From Bacillota bacterium (GTDB lineage Bacteria > Bacillota > Clostridia > Lachnospirales > Lachnospiraceae): a stretch of 64,000 nt of DNA. The notes under the pieces are model-generated. The model made no database searches, was not told the origin of the DNA, and saw only the letters and a list, made by a program, of their open reading frames with translations. The stretch spans positions 62,001 to 126,000 of the forward strand of contig JAEZOB010000010.1 in the NCBI GenBank assembly GCA_023414355.1, written 5' to 3'. Positions 53,420 to 62,408 of the stretch are shown here, one piece after another (within the stretch, counting starts at the first letter, position 1; each line of letters opens with the position of its first letter). The position numbers and the translations under genes are program-made.

Positions 53420-54712
53420 TTAATCCGGTGAATCGAAGTTCTCGAGCATATCCTTCTTTCTGATCGGTCTGGAGTCTCCATGCTTTACCTGAAGCATGGT
53501 GATCAGGGACGCGACTGAAAATAACAATGCATACGGGAACAGAGTCTTATAGGATACAAATTCCAGCAACGAACCTGACAGGATCGGTGTCAGCACCTGT
53601 GCTGACATGGAGAAGGTATAATACAAGCCGGTATACTTACCGATATCTGAGCCTTTACACATTTCCACCACCATCGGATAAGAATTGACATTAATCGCAG
53701 CCCAGCCGATACCGGTGAAGGCAAATACTACATTGATCAGTGGGGAATACGAGGTAAATAAGGCTCCACACAGATAAGAACCTGTCATCATCAGGATACC
53801 AGCAATAATGGTCTTTTTTCTACCGACGATACTTGCGATAATGCCAATCGGAATATAGCTGAAGATTGCAGCAATGGTCGCAAACAGCAGCGAGTCGGCA
53901 AATCCGCCGGTCTCCAGACCCCATATTTCTTCTGTATATCTGGAGTATGCTGTTGTTACAGCGTTATAAGCTGTAAACCATAAGAAGATGGAGGTTAACA
54001 GAAAGATAAAACTTCTTCTTACCGCTTTCGGCATCCCGTCAGTTGCTTCCTCAGAAATTGTTTGCGCTTCATCTGCTTCTTCCGCCTTATGTACTGCACC
54101 TGCCTCCAGATCTATTTCTTTAGACAACTTCTTCTCACGGATGATCAAAACCAACAGGATGACTGCAATAACCATGATACCCGCAACAGATGCAAATAAT
54201 GCTTTATAATCTGTTCCTTCTTTTACCAGGAGTTTTATCATGATCAGGGTATAGACACCACCGATTGCCCCCATCAGGTTGATGACTGAATTAGCTTTGC
54301 TTCGGAGGGGCTTTGGAGTCAGATCCGGCATCAGAGCGACTGCCGGAGAACGGTAGGAGCCCATCGCCACCAGTACAATACCTAGAAAGATAACAAACAG
54401 AATCATACTTCCGGCTTTATTGGCAATCGGAAGCAGTGTCATGGAAATAACTGCCACAACTGTACCACCTATGATAAAGGGTGTCCTTTTCCCTAAAGGA
54501 GTATCAATTTTATCAGAAAATGTACCAAATAACGGCAACAAAAATAATGCAAGAATATTGTCGAGTGCCATCAGCACACCTGTCACTGTCTCCCCCAGAC
54601 CAAATGTGTTCTTCAGCATCAAAGGTATGATATTATCATACATCTGCCAAAAGGCACAGATTGAAAGAAATGCAAGCCCCACAAAGAATGTCCTTTTATA
54701 GTTCAGTCTCAT
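53420..54712 (-). CDS. Major facilitator superfamily transporter
   Basis: 430-residue integral membrane protein with about 12 membrane segments and a charged central loop (KEIDLEAGAVHKAEEADEAQ). The loop after TM2 has FGTFSDKIDTPLGKRTPFIIGG, resembling the RxGRR-type A motif as found in SLC45/GPH-like sugar transporters; the substrate is not determinable. ATG 54712 follows GGAGG. It may be transcribed with the upstream methyltransferase gene 87 bp away or alone. Confidence 0.88.
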   Translation of the reverse strand: MRLNYKRTFFVGLAFLSICAFWQMYDNIIPLMLKNTFGLGETVTGVLMALDNILALFLLPLFGTFSDKIDTPLGKRTPFIIGGTVVAVISMTLLPIANKAGSMILFVIFLGIVLVAMGSYRSPAVALMPDLTPKPLRSKANSVINLMGAIGGVYTLIMIKLLVKEGTDYKALFASVAGIMVIAVILLVLIIREKKLSKEIDLEAGAVHKAEEADEAQTISEEATDGMPKAVRRSFIFLLTSIFLWFTAYNAVTTAYSRYTEEIWGLETGGFADSLLFATIAAIFSYIPIGIIASIVGRKKTIIAGILMMTGSYLCGALFTSYSPLINVVFAFTGIGWAAINVNSYPMVVEMCKGSDIGKYTGLYYTFSMSAQVLTPILSGSLLEFVSYKTLFPYALLFSVASLITMLQVKHGDSRPIRKKDMLENFDSPD

Positions 54713-54799
54713 ACAGCCTCCTTCTGCCTGGTTCACAGGCAAACCCCATTTTTATTTTGTTTCAGGAGCCAAGTCATCATCCAAACCTGGTTTCCCGAA

Positions 54800-55552
54800 T
54801 CAATTCTGATTTGAGAATACATATGCCCCGATTCCGACTGCAATTGTAAGATTCAGGGAATCAACCTCCGGTGTCTGAGGAATAAAGATACTTGTTCCAA
54901 CTTCCAGATAAGAAGCATCCAGCCCGGTTGCTTCATTTCCGAAAACCAGAGAATAAAGCTTAGACTTCGGACAATCCTTCAGAGTAAGCGTGTTCTCCCC
55001 ATTCAGCATAAAGGTGAACACCTCATGCTGCTCGAATTCTTTCCGGTATTCTGTAAAGTTCTCGTAATGTCTGAAGTTCAAATGAAACAATGCCCCCATG
55101 GAGGACCGCACCGTCTTCGGATTAAAAATATCCGCTCCCGGCAGAATGATTGCAACATCACAGATACCAAAGCCTACGGCTGTTCGAAGTATGGTTCCCA
55201 GATTACCCATATTACTGGGATTAACAAGGACAATATGCGGACGGTCAGCCCGAAGTCTGCAATCGTACTTATCAAATACTCCTGCTACATAACAATTCTC
55301 TTTATCACTGATCTTTGCGATCAGCTTATTATTCTCTTCCACCTGGATACCGTATTGTTTGCACAGCTTTTTCAGCTTTTCCATATCCGTAAAGCTGCTG
55401 TCCGTTAAGACCTTCCTTACGATTTCCGGTCTGTTCTTAATCAACTCAAAGGTCGGAAAAGCACCTAACGTATAGGAATAGTCCGAATCCTTCTTATAGG
55501 GCTTGATTTGATTATGTTCCTGGCTTCCAACCGAATTCTTATCTTTATTCAC
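54800..55552 (-). CDS. TrmH (SpoU)-family RNA 2'-O-methyltransferase
   Basis: 250-residue SPOUT-fold enzyme. The three motifs are NPSNMGNLGTILRTAVGFG, LVFGNEATGL and IPQTPEVDSLNLTIAVGI, forming the knotted SAM site. An N-terminal extension of about 100 residues may bind RNA. The exact RNA target is unknown. The start is GTG 55552, 7 nt after GGAGG. It lies 20 bp after the isomerase-like gene, so the two are probably co-transcribed. Confidence 0.88.
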   Translation of the reverse strand: MNKDKNSVGSQEHNQIKPYKKDSDYSYTLGAFPTFELIKNRPEIVRKVLTDSSFTDMEKLKKLCKQYGIQVEENNKLIAKISDKENCYVAGVFDKYDCRLRADRPHIVLVNPSNMGNLGTILRTAVGFGICDVAIILPGADIFNPKTVRSSMGALFHLNFRHYENFTEYRKEFEQHEVFTFMLNGENTLTLKDCPKSKLYSLVFGNEATGLDASYLEVGTSIFIPQTPEVDSLNLTIAVGIGAYVFSNQN

Positions 55553-55572
55553 GCAGTAACCTCCAGTTAATG

Positions 55573-56412
55573 TTAACCGACAACGAAGATACCCTCCTGC
55601 TCCGCAGCCTTTCTGATATAATCAGCTGCTTGTGAGTACTCCTCATGGGTCTCCAAATGCTCTACGAATACGGTAGTGTCTTTGCCAAGCTTCTCACAAA
55701 GACGTACCACCTTTCTAAAATCAATGACACCTTTCCCGGGCATTACCTCCCGGATGACACAGGGGAAAGCCTTCTCCATCATGACATCCTTAGCATGAAT
55801 ACTCTTGATATAAGGTCCCAGCTTATGAAAACACTCCTCTATGAAAAGCTCCCTCTTTAAATATCTTTCCGGGCAATTAATCATATTAGTATAATCCAGA
55901 TGAACCGCAAAGCTTTTCCGATCAATATCCTTGATCAGTTTCAGATAGCTGTCAGGGGAATCAGGCATCATCCAGGGCATAGGCTCCAAAGTAAAGAAGG
56001 TTCTTTGTGGGTTGACACTATCGATGATTTCTCTGGTGATATCGACGATCATCGCATAAACCTGTTTAGAATAATTTTCTTTATAGAAGCCATCCCAGAG
56101 TTCTCCTCTGGCACCTGCGATATTTACACAACAGTTCGCTCCGATTTCTTCCGCCAGGGCGAGCCTTTGCTTGCAATACTCCAAATCCTCTTTTGCTTTC
56201 ACAGGATCAGTGGACAAAGGGTTTCTCCAGATACCGACCTCACCTATGACTACGTCATTCTCTCTGGCAGTCTGTACATATGCTTCAAGGATTTCCTTCG
56301 GCACATCCTGTCCAACCGGAACAGTAACTGCGCTGTAACGATATTCCTTGACAAGCTTGATCCATTCGTCCGGATTACTGTAACTCTTCTTAATATCCCC
56401 ACCTATTCTCAT
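55573..56412 (-). CDS. Sugar phosphate isomerase/epimerase (AP-endonuclease 2-like TIM barrel)
   Basis: About 279 residues with the xylose-isomerase-like TIM barrel: CVNIAGARGELWDGF, FFTLEPMPWMMPDSPDSYL (metal Glu), FAVHLDYTNMIN, IKSIHAKDVMME (metal Asp/His) and PGKGVIDFRKVVRLC. The family acts on keto sugars or inositols; the substrate is unknown. ATG 56412 or GTG 56424 could start it. The ~140-bp structured element copy B lies immediately upstream. Confidence 0.85.
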   Translation of the reverse strand: MRIGGDIKKSYSNPDEWIKLVKEYRYSAVTVPVGQDVPKEILEAYVQTARENDVVIGEVGIWRNPLSTDPVKAKEDLEYCKQRLALAEEIGANCCVNIAGARGELWDGFYKENYSKQVYAMIVDITREIIDSVNPQRTFFTLEPMPWMMPDSPDSYLKLIKDIDRKSFAVHLDYTNMINCPERYLKRELFIEECFHKLGPYIKSIHAKDVMMEKAFPCVIREVMPGKGVIDFRKVVRLCEKLGKDTTVFVEHLETHEEYSQAADYIRKAAEQEGIFVVG

Positions 56413-56436
56413 AATAATAACCACGCCCTTTCCATA

Positions 56437-56577
56437 TTAGTGTGATCACACTTTCTGACATAATGCTGCAAAGCAACATCATAAATAATCCGAGAAGAAC
56501 AAGGTGTGAGTGCAATTGCACGAACATCGTAGTTCTTCAGGAGAAATTTGGTGCTTTCAAATTTCTTTTCACACTAA
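56437..56577 (+). repeat. Structured ~140-bp intergenic element, copy B
   Basis: Bounded by 9-base inverted repeats TTAGTGTGA (56437-56445) and TCACACTAA (56569-56577). Hairpins in order: GTGTGATCACAC (56440-56451), GAAGAAC/GTTCTTC (56494-56500 with 56532-56538) enclosing GTGC-AATT-GCAC (56510-56521), and GAAATTTG/CAAATTTC (56543-56565). It shares a core with copy A at 10191-10330. It fills most of the gap between the isomerase-like gene and degV. Confidence 0.7.
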
Positions 56578-56635
56578 CCTCCCCAAAATAAGATCTGTGT
56601 AGAGCTGTTCCTCCAAAAGCTGTTACCCGCGCAAA

Positions 56636-57514
56636 TTAAGGATTGCTTCTTCCGAAGAAGGTAAGGGCGAGCATTCCCGGTCCAGTGTGAGTTCCAATGA
56701 TTGGCCCAATCTTGGAAATAATAATTTCCTTAACCTCAAATTTTTCTCTGATCATACGCTCCAGTTCTTTTGCCTGCTCCACATCATCACCGTGACCGAT
56801 GAAGATGGTCTGAGCAGATAAATCCTCGCTCTCCTGCTCCAACTTGTTAAGCATAAGCTCCAGCTCTGCTCTGGAACCACGGATCTTTGATACAACAGTC
56901 AGCTTACCATTGTCATCTGTGGAAAGCACCGGTCTGATTTTTAATGCAGTGCCAACCATTGCTTCAATAGAACTGATTCGACCACCACGCTTAAGAAAGA
57001 ATAAATCCTTTACTGTAAACCAGTGACGCGCCTTTCTCTTATTATTCTCTAGCCATTCCTTCAATCGGTCAATATCCGCTCCCTGCTTTTTTTGAATTGC
57101 AGCATGAAGCACAAGAAGACCCTCACCAATGGAAGCACAGAGAGAATCTACACTATAAATCTTACGTTCAGGATACTCCTCGCTCAAATCGCGAATCACA
57201 ATCTGAGATGTATTAAAAGTTCCGCTAAGGCCTGAAGAAAATGATATGTAAAGGATATCCTTCCCTTGCTTCAGAATATCTTCAAAACACTCCGTAAATA
57301 TCACCGGGGTGATCTGTGTCGTCTGGGATATCGCTCCATTTTTCAGTTTTGTATAAAACTCCTCGATCGTTAATTCTCTCTCATCTGGGTAATGGGAATA
57401 TTCCGTTTGATCAATACTAAAACCCATCGGGATAACCCGTATATCATATTCCTCAATGATGCCCACAGGTAGGTCTAACGTAGCATCACTCACGATTACA
57501 TAATCGCTCATCAT
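56636..57514 (-). CDS. DegV family fatty-acid-binding protein
   Basis: 292-residue DegV/FakB-fold protein. It begins SDYVIVSDATLDLP, has the SQTTQITPVIFTECFE and FSSGLSGTFNTSQI motifs that hold the fatty-acid carboxylate, FLKRGGRISSIEAMVGT, and ends IGPIIGTHTGPGMLALTFFG. FakB-type members present fatty acids to kinase FakA; no fakA is nearby, so that link is not shown. AAAGGAG precedes the start. Confidence 0.92.
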   Translation of the reverse strand: MMSDYVIVSDATLDLPVGIIEEYDIRVIPMGFSIDQTEYSHYPDERELTIEEFYTKLKNGAISQTTQITPVIFTECFEDILKQGKDILYISFSSGLSGTFNTSQIVIRDLSEEYPERKIYSVDSLCASIGEGLLVLHAAIQKKQGADIDRLKEWLENNKRKARHWFTVKDLFFLKRGGRISSIEAMVGTALKIRPVLSTDDNGKLTVVSKIRGSRAELELMLNKLEQESEDLSAQTIFIGHGDDVEQAKELERMIREKFEVKEIIISKIGPIIGTHTGPGMLALTFFGRSNP

Positions 57515-57669
57515 TAATAACTCCTTTAATATTCATTTTCAATTAATCAGCTCTCGCCGTATCATACTTCTACTAGAAATAAGTACTTCGTTTCCATTAT
57601 ACCATGAACCGAAAGTGGCAGTCTATGGCATATCTAATATATTTTATGGCAGAGAAAAGACAGCTATGT

Positions 57670-58596
57670 CTAGATCACAAGCTTGGCTATCATCACGACA
57701 AGCGGAATGGTGCCCATAGATAAGATTGTAGTCAGGGCAAATAGTTCGGATGCGTATAAATAATTCTTCTCATACCTCAAGGAGAACAAATTAATGGTAG
57801 CCGCTGTCGGACAGGCTGCTGCCAGAATGGCCGTAAGAAATACTGTCTGGGGAATAGAAAACCAACGATAAATCAATATCATGACAATCGGTACGAATAA
57901 CAGCTTCAGAAAACTGATATAATATATGCGAACCTTTCCCAGAAGTCTTTTTATGTCGGTCTGAGCAATGGTGATTCCGGCAACCAGCATTGCCAAAGGA
58001 GTATTCATATTACCGATATAGGTGAACGCCTCCTTCATAGCTCCGGGAAGCATGATTCTGCATACAAACAGGACAAAACCGGTTACTGTTGCTATTACCG
58101 ACGGAGACAGCAGCGCTTTTGTGATTGATTTCCTGTCCGATTTGCCTGTCATAATGATCAGCCCGTGTGTCCAGACCAGCAAATTAAAAATTGTCATATG
58201 GGCTGTGATATAGAAAACTCCCTCACTGCCAAAAAGTCCGTAAGCCAAAGGAATTCCTATGAACCCGCAATTTTCATAGATCACGGCAAAACGCTCGAGT
58301 ACCATATCTGCCTTATGCTTCTTTCCCCTGATTAGGACCTGTCCTATCAGAATAGATAAAAAATGTGTAATAAAAGCCAGAATTAGCGAGATTAATAATC
58401 CTTTCAGCAAGGTAGCTTCAAATTCTCTTTGATAGGAAACAAAGATCACGATTGGATTGACAAGCATCAATACAAGATCTGAGAGCTTCTTATTAAATTC
58501 CTTATCGACTAATTTCACCTTGTAGCAAACTATTCCGACAAGGATAATGATAAACATGATAAAAATCTGGTTGAATGCAGTAGACGCAAGTGACAT
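57670..58596 (-). CDS. AEC-family permease (auxin efflux carrier-like)
   Basis: 308-residue membrane protein with about ten hydrophobic segments in two halves. Conserved features include LSDLVLMLVNPIVIFVSYQ in the first half, AVIYENCGFIGIPLAYGLFGSEGV in TM4 and NMNTPLAMLVAGITIAQTD, followed by ACPTAATINLFSLRYE. Family members export or import organic acids such as malate; the substrate is unknown. AAGGTAGGA precedes the ATG. It is a single gene. Confidence 0.88.
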   Translation of the reverse strand: MSLASTAFNQIFIMFIIILVGIVCYKVKLVDKEFNKKLSDLVLMLVNPIVIFVSYQREFEATLLKGLLISLILAFITHFLSILIGQVLIRGKKHKADMVLERFAVIYENCGFIGIPLAYGLFGSEGVFYITAHMTIFNLLVWTHGLIIMTGKSDRKSITKALLSPSVIATVTGFVLFVCRIMLPGAMKEAFTYIGNMNTPLAMLVAGITIAQTDIKRLLGKVRIYYISFLKLLFVPIVMILIYRWFSIPQTVFLTAILAAACPTAATINLFSLRYEKNYLYASELFALTTILSMGTIPLVVMIAKLVI

Positions 58597-58672
58597 TACA
58601 AATCCTACCTTTTCTATAAAATAAAACTTAAGTACACCGATAATACATTATGCACTTTTTTATTGTCTACAT

Positions 58673-58918
58673 CAAGCGATTTTTACTTGATGTTGAGCAA
58701 GTGATTTTTACTTGATGTTGAGCAAGTGATTTTTACTTGATATTCCTAACGAGTTTTTTCTTGAGGTTCATCAAGTGATTTTTACTTTATGTTGAACAAG
58801 TGGTTTTTACTCGATATTCCTAACGAGTTTTTTCTTGAGGTTCATAAATTGGCTTTAACTTGATGTTGAGCAATAGACTTTTTCTTGAGGTTCAGCAAGT
58901 AGTTTTTACATCTGGTTG
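58673..58918. repeat. Degenerate ~25-bp tandem repeat array (about ten units)
   Basis: Unit CAAGTGATTTTTACTTGATGTTGAG, itself an inverted repeat (CAAGT...ACTTG). Units start near 58673, 58698, 58723, 58750, 58772, 58797, 58824, 58846, 58871 and 58896. Units three-four and six-seven share a longer variant (ATTCCTAACGAGTTTTTTC), giving a 74-bp higher-order period. No coding potential. It occupies the middle of the 520-bp AEC-mntP gap; both genes point away from it. Confidence 0.9.
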
Positions 58919-59048
58919 TGTATATGCTGACATCAGTTCAAATGGTAACATCAGTAATAATCATGGACGAAATCAGCATATAATTAATATACGGTCAAGT
59001 CAACATCAATGGTCTTCCATAAAACCCGACTTACCTGAATGAACAAAA

Positions 59049-59085
59049 CTCATGTATGGTTGATACTGGCCATGCATGAGCTTTA
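59049..59085 (+). promoter_or_regulatory. Hairpin in the mntP leader region
   Basis: CTCATGTATGG (59049-59059) pairs with CCATGCATGAG (59070-59080) over 11 bp with one wobble, followed by CTTTATTTAT, 37 bp before the mntP ATG. It could be an attenuator-type terminator or a regulator site. The sequence between the repeat array and this hairpin was not recognised as a known riboswitch. Confidence 0.4.
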
Positions 59086-59116
59086 TTTATGCGTTTCCCG
59101 GAAAGGATTTTAAGTT

Positions 59117-59695
59117 ATGGATTTTTTAACACTGGTTTTATTAGCCCTCGGATTAGCCGCAGATGCATTTGCTGTTTCCGTTACCAATGGTATGTGCAGT
59201 AGCAGGGTCACAAAAAGACATGCTCTGTTGACGGCTCTGACCTTTGGTTTCTTTCAGGCCCTGATGCCTGTGCTGGGCTTTGCGTTAGGGAATTCCTTTG
59301 CTAATATCGTCTTTCGTATTCAGCATTGGATTGCCCTGTTGCTGCTCGGGGCAATCGGTGCAAATATGCTCCTCGATGCTTTGAAGGAATCGAAATCTGC
59401 GGAGGGTGAAGAATGCAACACTCTCAATATCTTTCAGGCAAAGAGCATAATACTACAGGGGTTAGCTACCAGTATTGATGCTTTGGCAGCTGGAGTCAGT
59501 ATTGCCGTATTAAATATCAGTATTCTGGCCTCTGCACTGACCATCGGAGTCATAACCTTTCTTCTATGCACTATCGGAGTATATATCGGCAAACGTTTTG
59601 GTGCAATTCTCGGTTTTCGCGCTAAGGTATTGGGTGGTATCGTTCTGATTGGCATCGGAGTAAGAATATTTATCGAGAACCAGTTCTTTTCGTAA
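59117..59695 (+). CDS. mntP: Manganese efflux pump MntP
   Basis: 192-residue membrane protein of the MntP (formerly YebN) family with six membrane segments. It has the paired internal motifs LGLAADAFAVSVTNGM and GLATSIDALAAGVSIAVL with the conserved Asp residues needed for Mn export. AAAGGA precedes the ATG. It follows a long noncoding stretch with a tandem repeat and a hairpin. In many bacteria mntP is controlled by a Mn-sensing yybP-ykoY riboswitch; I could not identify one here. Confidence 0.93.
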   Translation: MDFLTLVLLALGLAADAFAVSVTNGMCSSRVTKRHALLTALTFGFFQALMPVLGFALGNSFANIVFRIQHWIALLLLGAIGANMLLDALKESKSAEGEECNTLNIFQAKSIILQGLATSIDALAAGVSIAVLNISILASALTIGVITFLLCTIGVYIGKRFGAILGFRAKVLGGIVLIGIGVRIFIENQFFS

Positions 59696-59794
59696 TGGGG
59701 AATGTAGAACTGTAAGCAGTTCTTGATTATTATCTTCAATTGATAGATAATATAGAGGAGTATTATTTTCTGCCAAAACGAGAGGAGAATGCAG

Positions 59795-60424
59795 ATGAGT
59801 TATGAAGCATGTTTCGAAATGCTGCCGCGAATGGAGACAGAAAGGTTAATTCTGAGGCAAATCACCGATAGCTCCGCAGACGGAAAAGACAGCTTGGAAT
59901 TTATCAATGATTACAGTGTCTACCGCTTTTGGGGAGTATATGATGAATCAAAGGATACGAATGGTCGTAGAAAGCCGAAGAAGAAGATAAAACTGGATTA
60001 TCATTACAATGTAACCATGAAGGAGTATCGTGCCAGGCGCGAACTTACCTGGTTAATGGAGCTGAAGGATACCCATAAGGTCATTGGAGAAATCGTATTG
60101 TACGATTTTCGACTTGGGCAACAGGCTGATATCGGTTATCGTATTAATAAAAACTATTGGGGGAAAGGCTTTGCTCCGGAGGCTGGACAAGCTGTCATCA
60201 AGGCTGCTTTTGAGCTCTTGGAACTGACAAGAATTCAGCTGCGCTGCTTTGCAGACAATCACGGCTCCGTCAGAGTTGCTCAAAAGCTTAAATTTGCCCA
60301 GGAAGGCTTCATTAAAAAAGGAGCCATCATTAATGTTATGACTGATTACTATATCTTCGGTCTGCTCAAAGAAGACTATGACAGGCAGCCTTACGGTGAT
60401 GATATTGCCAAAATCGTACAATGA
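59795..60424 (+). CDS. GNAT N-acetyltransferase, RimJ/RimL type
   Basis: 209 residues: METERLILRQITDSSADGKDSLEF at the start, a basic insertion (GRRKPKKKIKLDYHYN), the acetyl-CoA region IGYRINKNYWGKGFAPEAGQAVIKAAF, and CFADNHGSVRVAQKLKFAQEGFIKKG. ATG 59795 is 7 nt after GGAG. It heads a three-gene plus-strand run with the SDR and HAD genes. Substrate unknown. Confidence 0.86.
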   Translation: MSYEACFEMLPRMETERLILRQITDSSADGKDSLEFINDYSVYRFWGVYDESKDTNGRRKPKKKIKLDYHYNVTMKEYRARRELTWLMELKDTHKVIGEIVLYDFRLGQQADIGYRINKNYWGKGFAPEAGQAVIKAAFELLELTRIQLRCFADNHGSVRVAQKLKFAQEGFIKKGAIINVMTDYYIFGLLKEDYDRQPYGDDIAKIVQ

Positions 60425-60462
60425 GTTCACGGATCAAGTGGATCAGAACAGGAGGAAATCAT

Positions 60463-61479
60463 ATGAAAGTATTATTTATCGGAGGAACCGGATCCATCAG
60501 TACTGCCATCTCAAAGCTAGCATCGGAAAGCGGGTTTGAGCTTTATCTGTTAAACCGTGGTCACCGCTCAGCGGATATGCCAGGAAATGTAAAACTGATC
60601 GAGGCAGATATCAATAACGAGGCTGATGTAAGCAAAAAGCTGAAGGATATGACCTTTGATGTAGTAGCGCAATTCATTGCTTTTCATACGGATGCATTAA
60701 AGCGTGATTTGAGACTATTTGAGGGGAAGACAAAGCAATATATTTTCGTCAGCTCAGCATCAGCATATCAAAAGCCACTTTCCAGTCCTTTTATCTCGGA
60801 AAGCACCCCTCTTGCTAACCCTTATTGGGAATACTCCCGCAATAAGATAGCCTGTGAGGAATATCTGATGGAACAATATCGTACGAATGGGTTCCCAATC
60901 ACCATTGTTCGTCCGAGCCATACCTACGGTGATTACAGCGTTCCCCTTGCGATACACGGCAACCATGGCAGCTACAGCGTGATTGATCGTATAAAAAAAG
61001 GAAAAAAGGTTATCGTCCACGGAGACGGCAATACCCTTTGGACCATAACTCATAATTCAGATTTTGCGAAAGCATTTATAGGACTGATGGGAAATTCCCA
61101 CGCCATCGGAGAAACACTACAGATCACCTCCGATGAGAGTCTGACCTGGAATCAGATTTATGAGATTATCGGTGATGCCCTGGGTGTAAAGCCGAAACTG
61201 GTTCATATCCCTTCAGAGACGTTGGCAAAAGCACATTATGAGTTTGCAGGAAGCTTACTTGGGGATAAAGCACATTCGGTCTTATTTGATAATACAAAGA
61301 TCAAACGTCTGGTTCCTGACTATATAGCTACCGTAAGATTTGATCAGGGCATCAGAAGAACACTCTCTTATATAGAGCAGCATCCGGAATATCAGATTGC
61401 TGATCCTGAGTTCGATACCTGGATGGATCAAATGATTGAAGCATATGAGGCTTATGAAGCCGGGATACCCAAATTCTAA
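60463..61479 (+). CDS. NAD-dependent epimerase/dehydratase (extended SDR)
   Basis: 338-residue Rossmann-fold protein starting MKVLFIGGTGSISTAISKLA (dinucleotide motif GGTGSIS), with VSSASAY (catalytic Ser), YSRNKIACEEYL (a variant YxxxK, here YSRNK) and TIVRPSHTYGDY. It resembles the SDR group of chloroplast-stem-loop-binding-like and sugar-nucleotide epimerases; the substrate is unknown. The ATG at 60463 follows GGAGG. The next gene begins 18 bp downstream. Confidence 0.86.
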   Translation: MKVLFIGGTGSISTAISKLASESGFELYLLNRGHRSADMPGNVKLIEADINNEADVSKKLKDMTFDVVAQFIAFHTDALKRDLRLFEGKTKQYIFVSSASAYQKPLSSPFISESTPLANPYWEYSRNKIACEEYLMEQYRTNGFPITIVRPSHTYGDYSVPLAIHGNHGSYSVIDRIKKGKKVIVHGDGNTLWTITHNSDFAKAFIGLMGNSHAIGETLQITSDESLTWNQIYEIIGDALGVKPKLVHIPSETLAKAHYEFAGSLLGDKAHSVLFDNTKIKRLVPDYIATVRFDQGIRRTLSYIEQHPEYQIADPEFDTWMDQMIEAYEAYEAGIPKF

Positions 61480-61497
61480 CAGAAAGGTGCTGACATT

Positions 61498-62328
61498 ATG
61501 AAAACACTCTATATCTCAGATCTGGACGGTACGCTCCTGCAGCCTAATGTCGAACTGTCTCCCACTACCATTCGGATTCTGAACGAATTAATCGACCAGG
61601 GAATGCTATTTACTGTAGCCACTGCAAGGTCAATTGCTTCTGTTAAGACGATTCTTAAGGAAGTTCCGGTGTCCGTTCCTCTCGTCCTGATGAATGGGGT
61701 CTGCATCTATGATTTACAAAAGAGCGATTATATCAAAATAGAAACCCTTCCAAAGGAAAGTGTCAGCCGGCTGATGGCATTGATACAAACCTATCAACTA
61801 AAGGGGTTTGCTTACATAATAAAAAATGGTGTCATGTCCACATATTATGAGGACTTGAACACCAAGGCACTGTACGATTTTTATCAGGAACGTGTGGAAC
61901 TATACCAAAAGCGCTTCACTCAGATAGACAGCTTCTCCTCTTTGGCAGAGGAACCTCTGATCTATTTCTCCCTGATGGATTACCCTGAGAAGCTGGAACC
62001 GGTCTATCAGTCGCTTCAGCAGATCCCGGAGCTAAACAGCGTATTCTATAAGGACAATTACTCTCCTGATTTCTGGTATCTGGAGATTTACAGCAAGGCC
62101 GCATCTAAATATCATGCAGTCCAATTTCTGCGTACTTACTTAAAACCCGATCAGGTCGTATGTTTCGGAGATAATAATAATGATCTGCCCTTGTTTGAAG
62201 CCTGCGATCATAAGCTTGCGGTAAGAAATGCAGTCGTAGCCCTTCAGGAAAAGGCAGATCAGGTGATAGGAACAAATACCGAGGACGGCGTGGCTGCCTG
62301 GCTAAAAGCCAATTTCTATCCTGAATAG
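61498..62328 (+). CDS. HAD-superfamily hydrolase, Cof type
   Basis: 276-residue Cof-type (subclass IIB) phosphatase: ISDLDGTLLQPN (motif I nucleophile Asp), TVATARS (motif II), the cap domain in the middle, SKYHAVQFL with the motif III Lys and VVCFGDNNNDLPLFEAC (motif IV). Such enzymes dephosphorylate sugar phosphates or flavin/PLP intermediates. It is the last gene of the plus-strand run GNAT-SDR-HAD. Confidence 0.9.
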   Translation: MKTLYISDLDGTLLQPNVELSPTTIRILNELIDQGMLFTVATARSIASVKTILKEVPVSVPLVLMNGVCIYDLQKSDYIKIETLPKESVSRLMALIQTYQLKGFAYIIKNGVMSTYYEDLNTKALYDFYQERVELYQKRFTQIDSFSSLAEEPLIYFSLMDYPEKLEPVYQSLQQIPELNSVFYKDNYSPDFWYLEIYSKAASKYHAVQFLRTYLKPDQVVCFGDNNNDLPLFEACDHKLAVRNAVVALQEKADQVIGTNTEDGVAAWLKANFYPE

Positions 62329-62341
62329 CTCTCATAGTCCA

Positions 62342-62389
62342 ATCAGTACTCAGGAATGCTCCTCTCAAGGTAGAAACTACCTTACTGAT
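62342..62389. terminator. Nested hairpin between convergent HAD genes
   Basis: ATCAGTA (62342-62348) pairs with TACTGAT (62383-62389) and encloses AAGGTAG-AAA-CTACCTT (62367-62383), sharing one base. There is no T-run, so terminator function is uncertain. Confidence 0.35.
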
Positions 62390-62408
62390 ACACCTTCCTG
62401 AATTTCAG

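Noticed and set aside
58673..58918. CRISPR array
   Set aside because: Units adjoin each other without unique spacers, are degenerate, and no cas genes are present.
58900..59116. yybP-ykoY manganese riboswitch before mntP
   Set aside because: Expected by function, but I could not see the conserved helices; only a simple hairpin is visible. A covariance search would decide.
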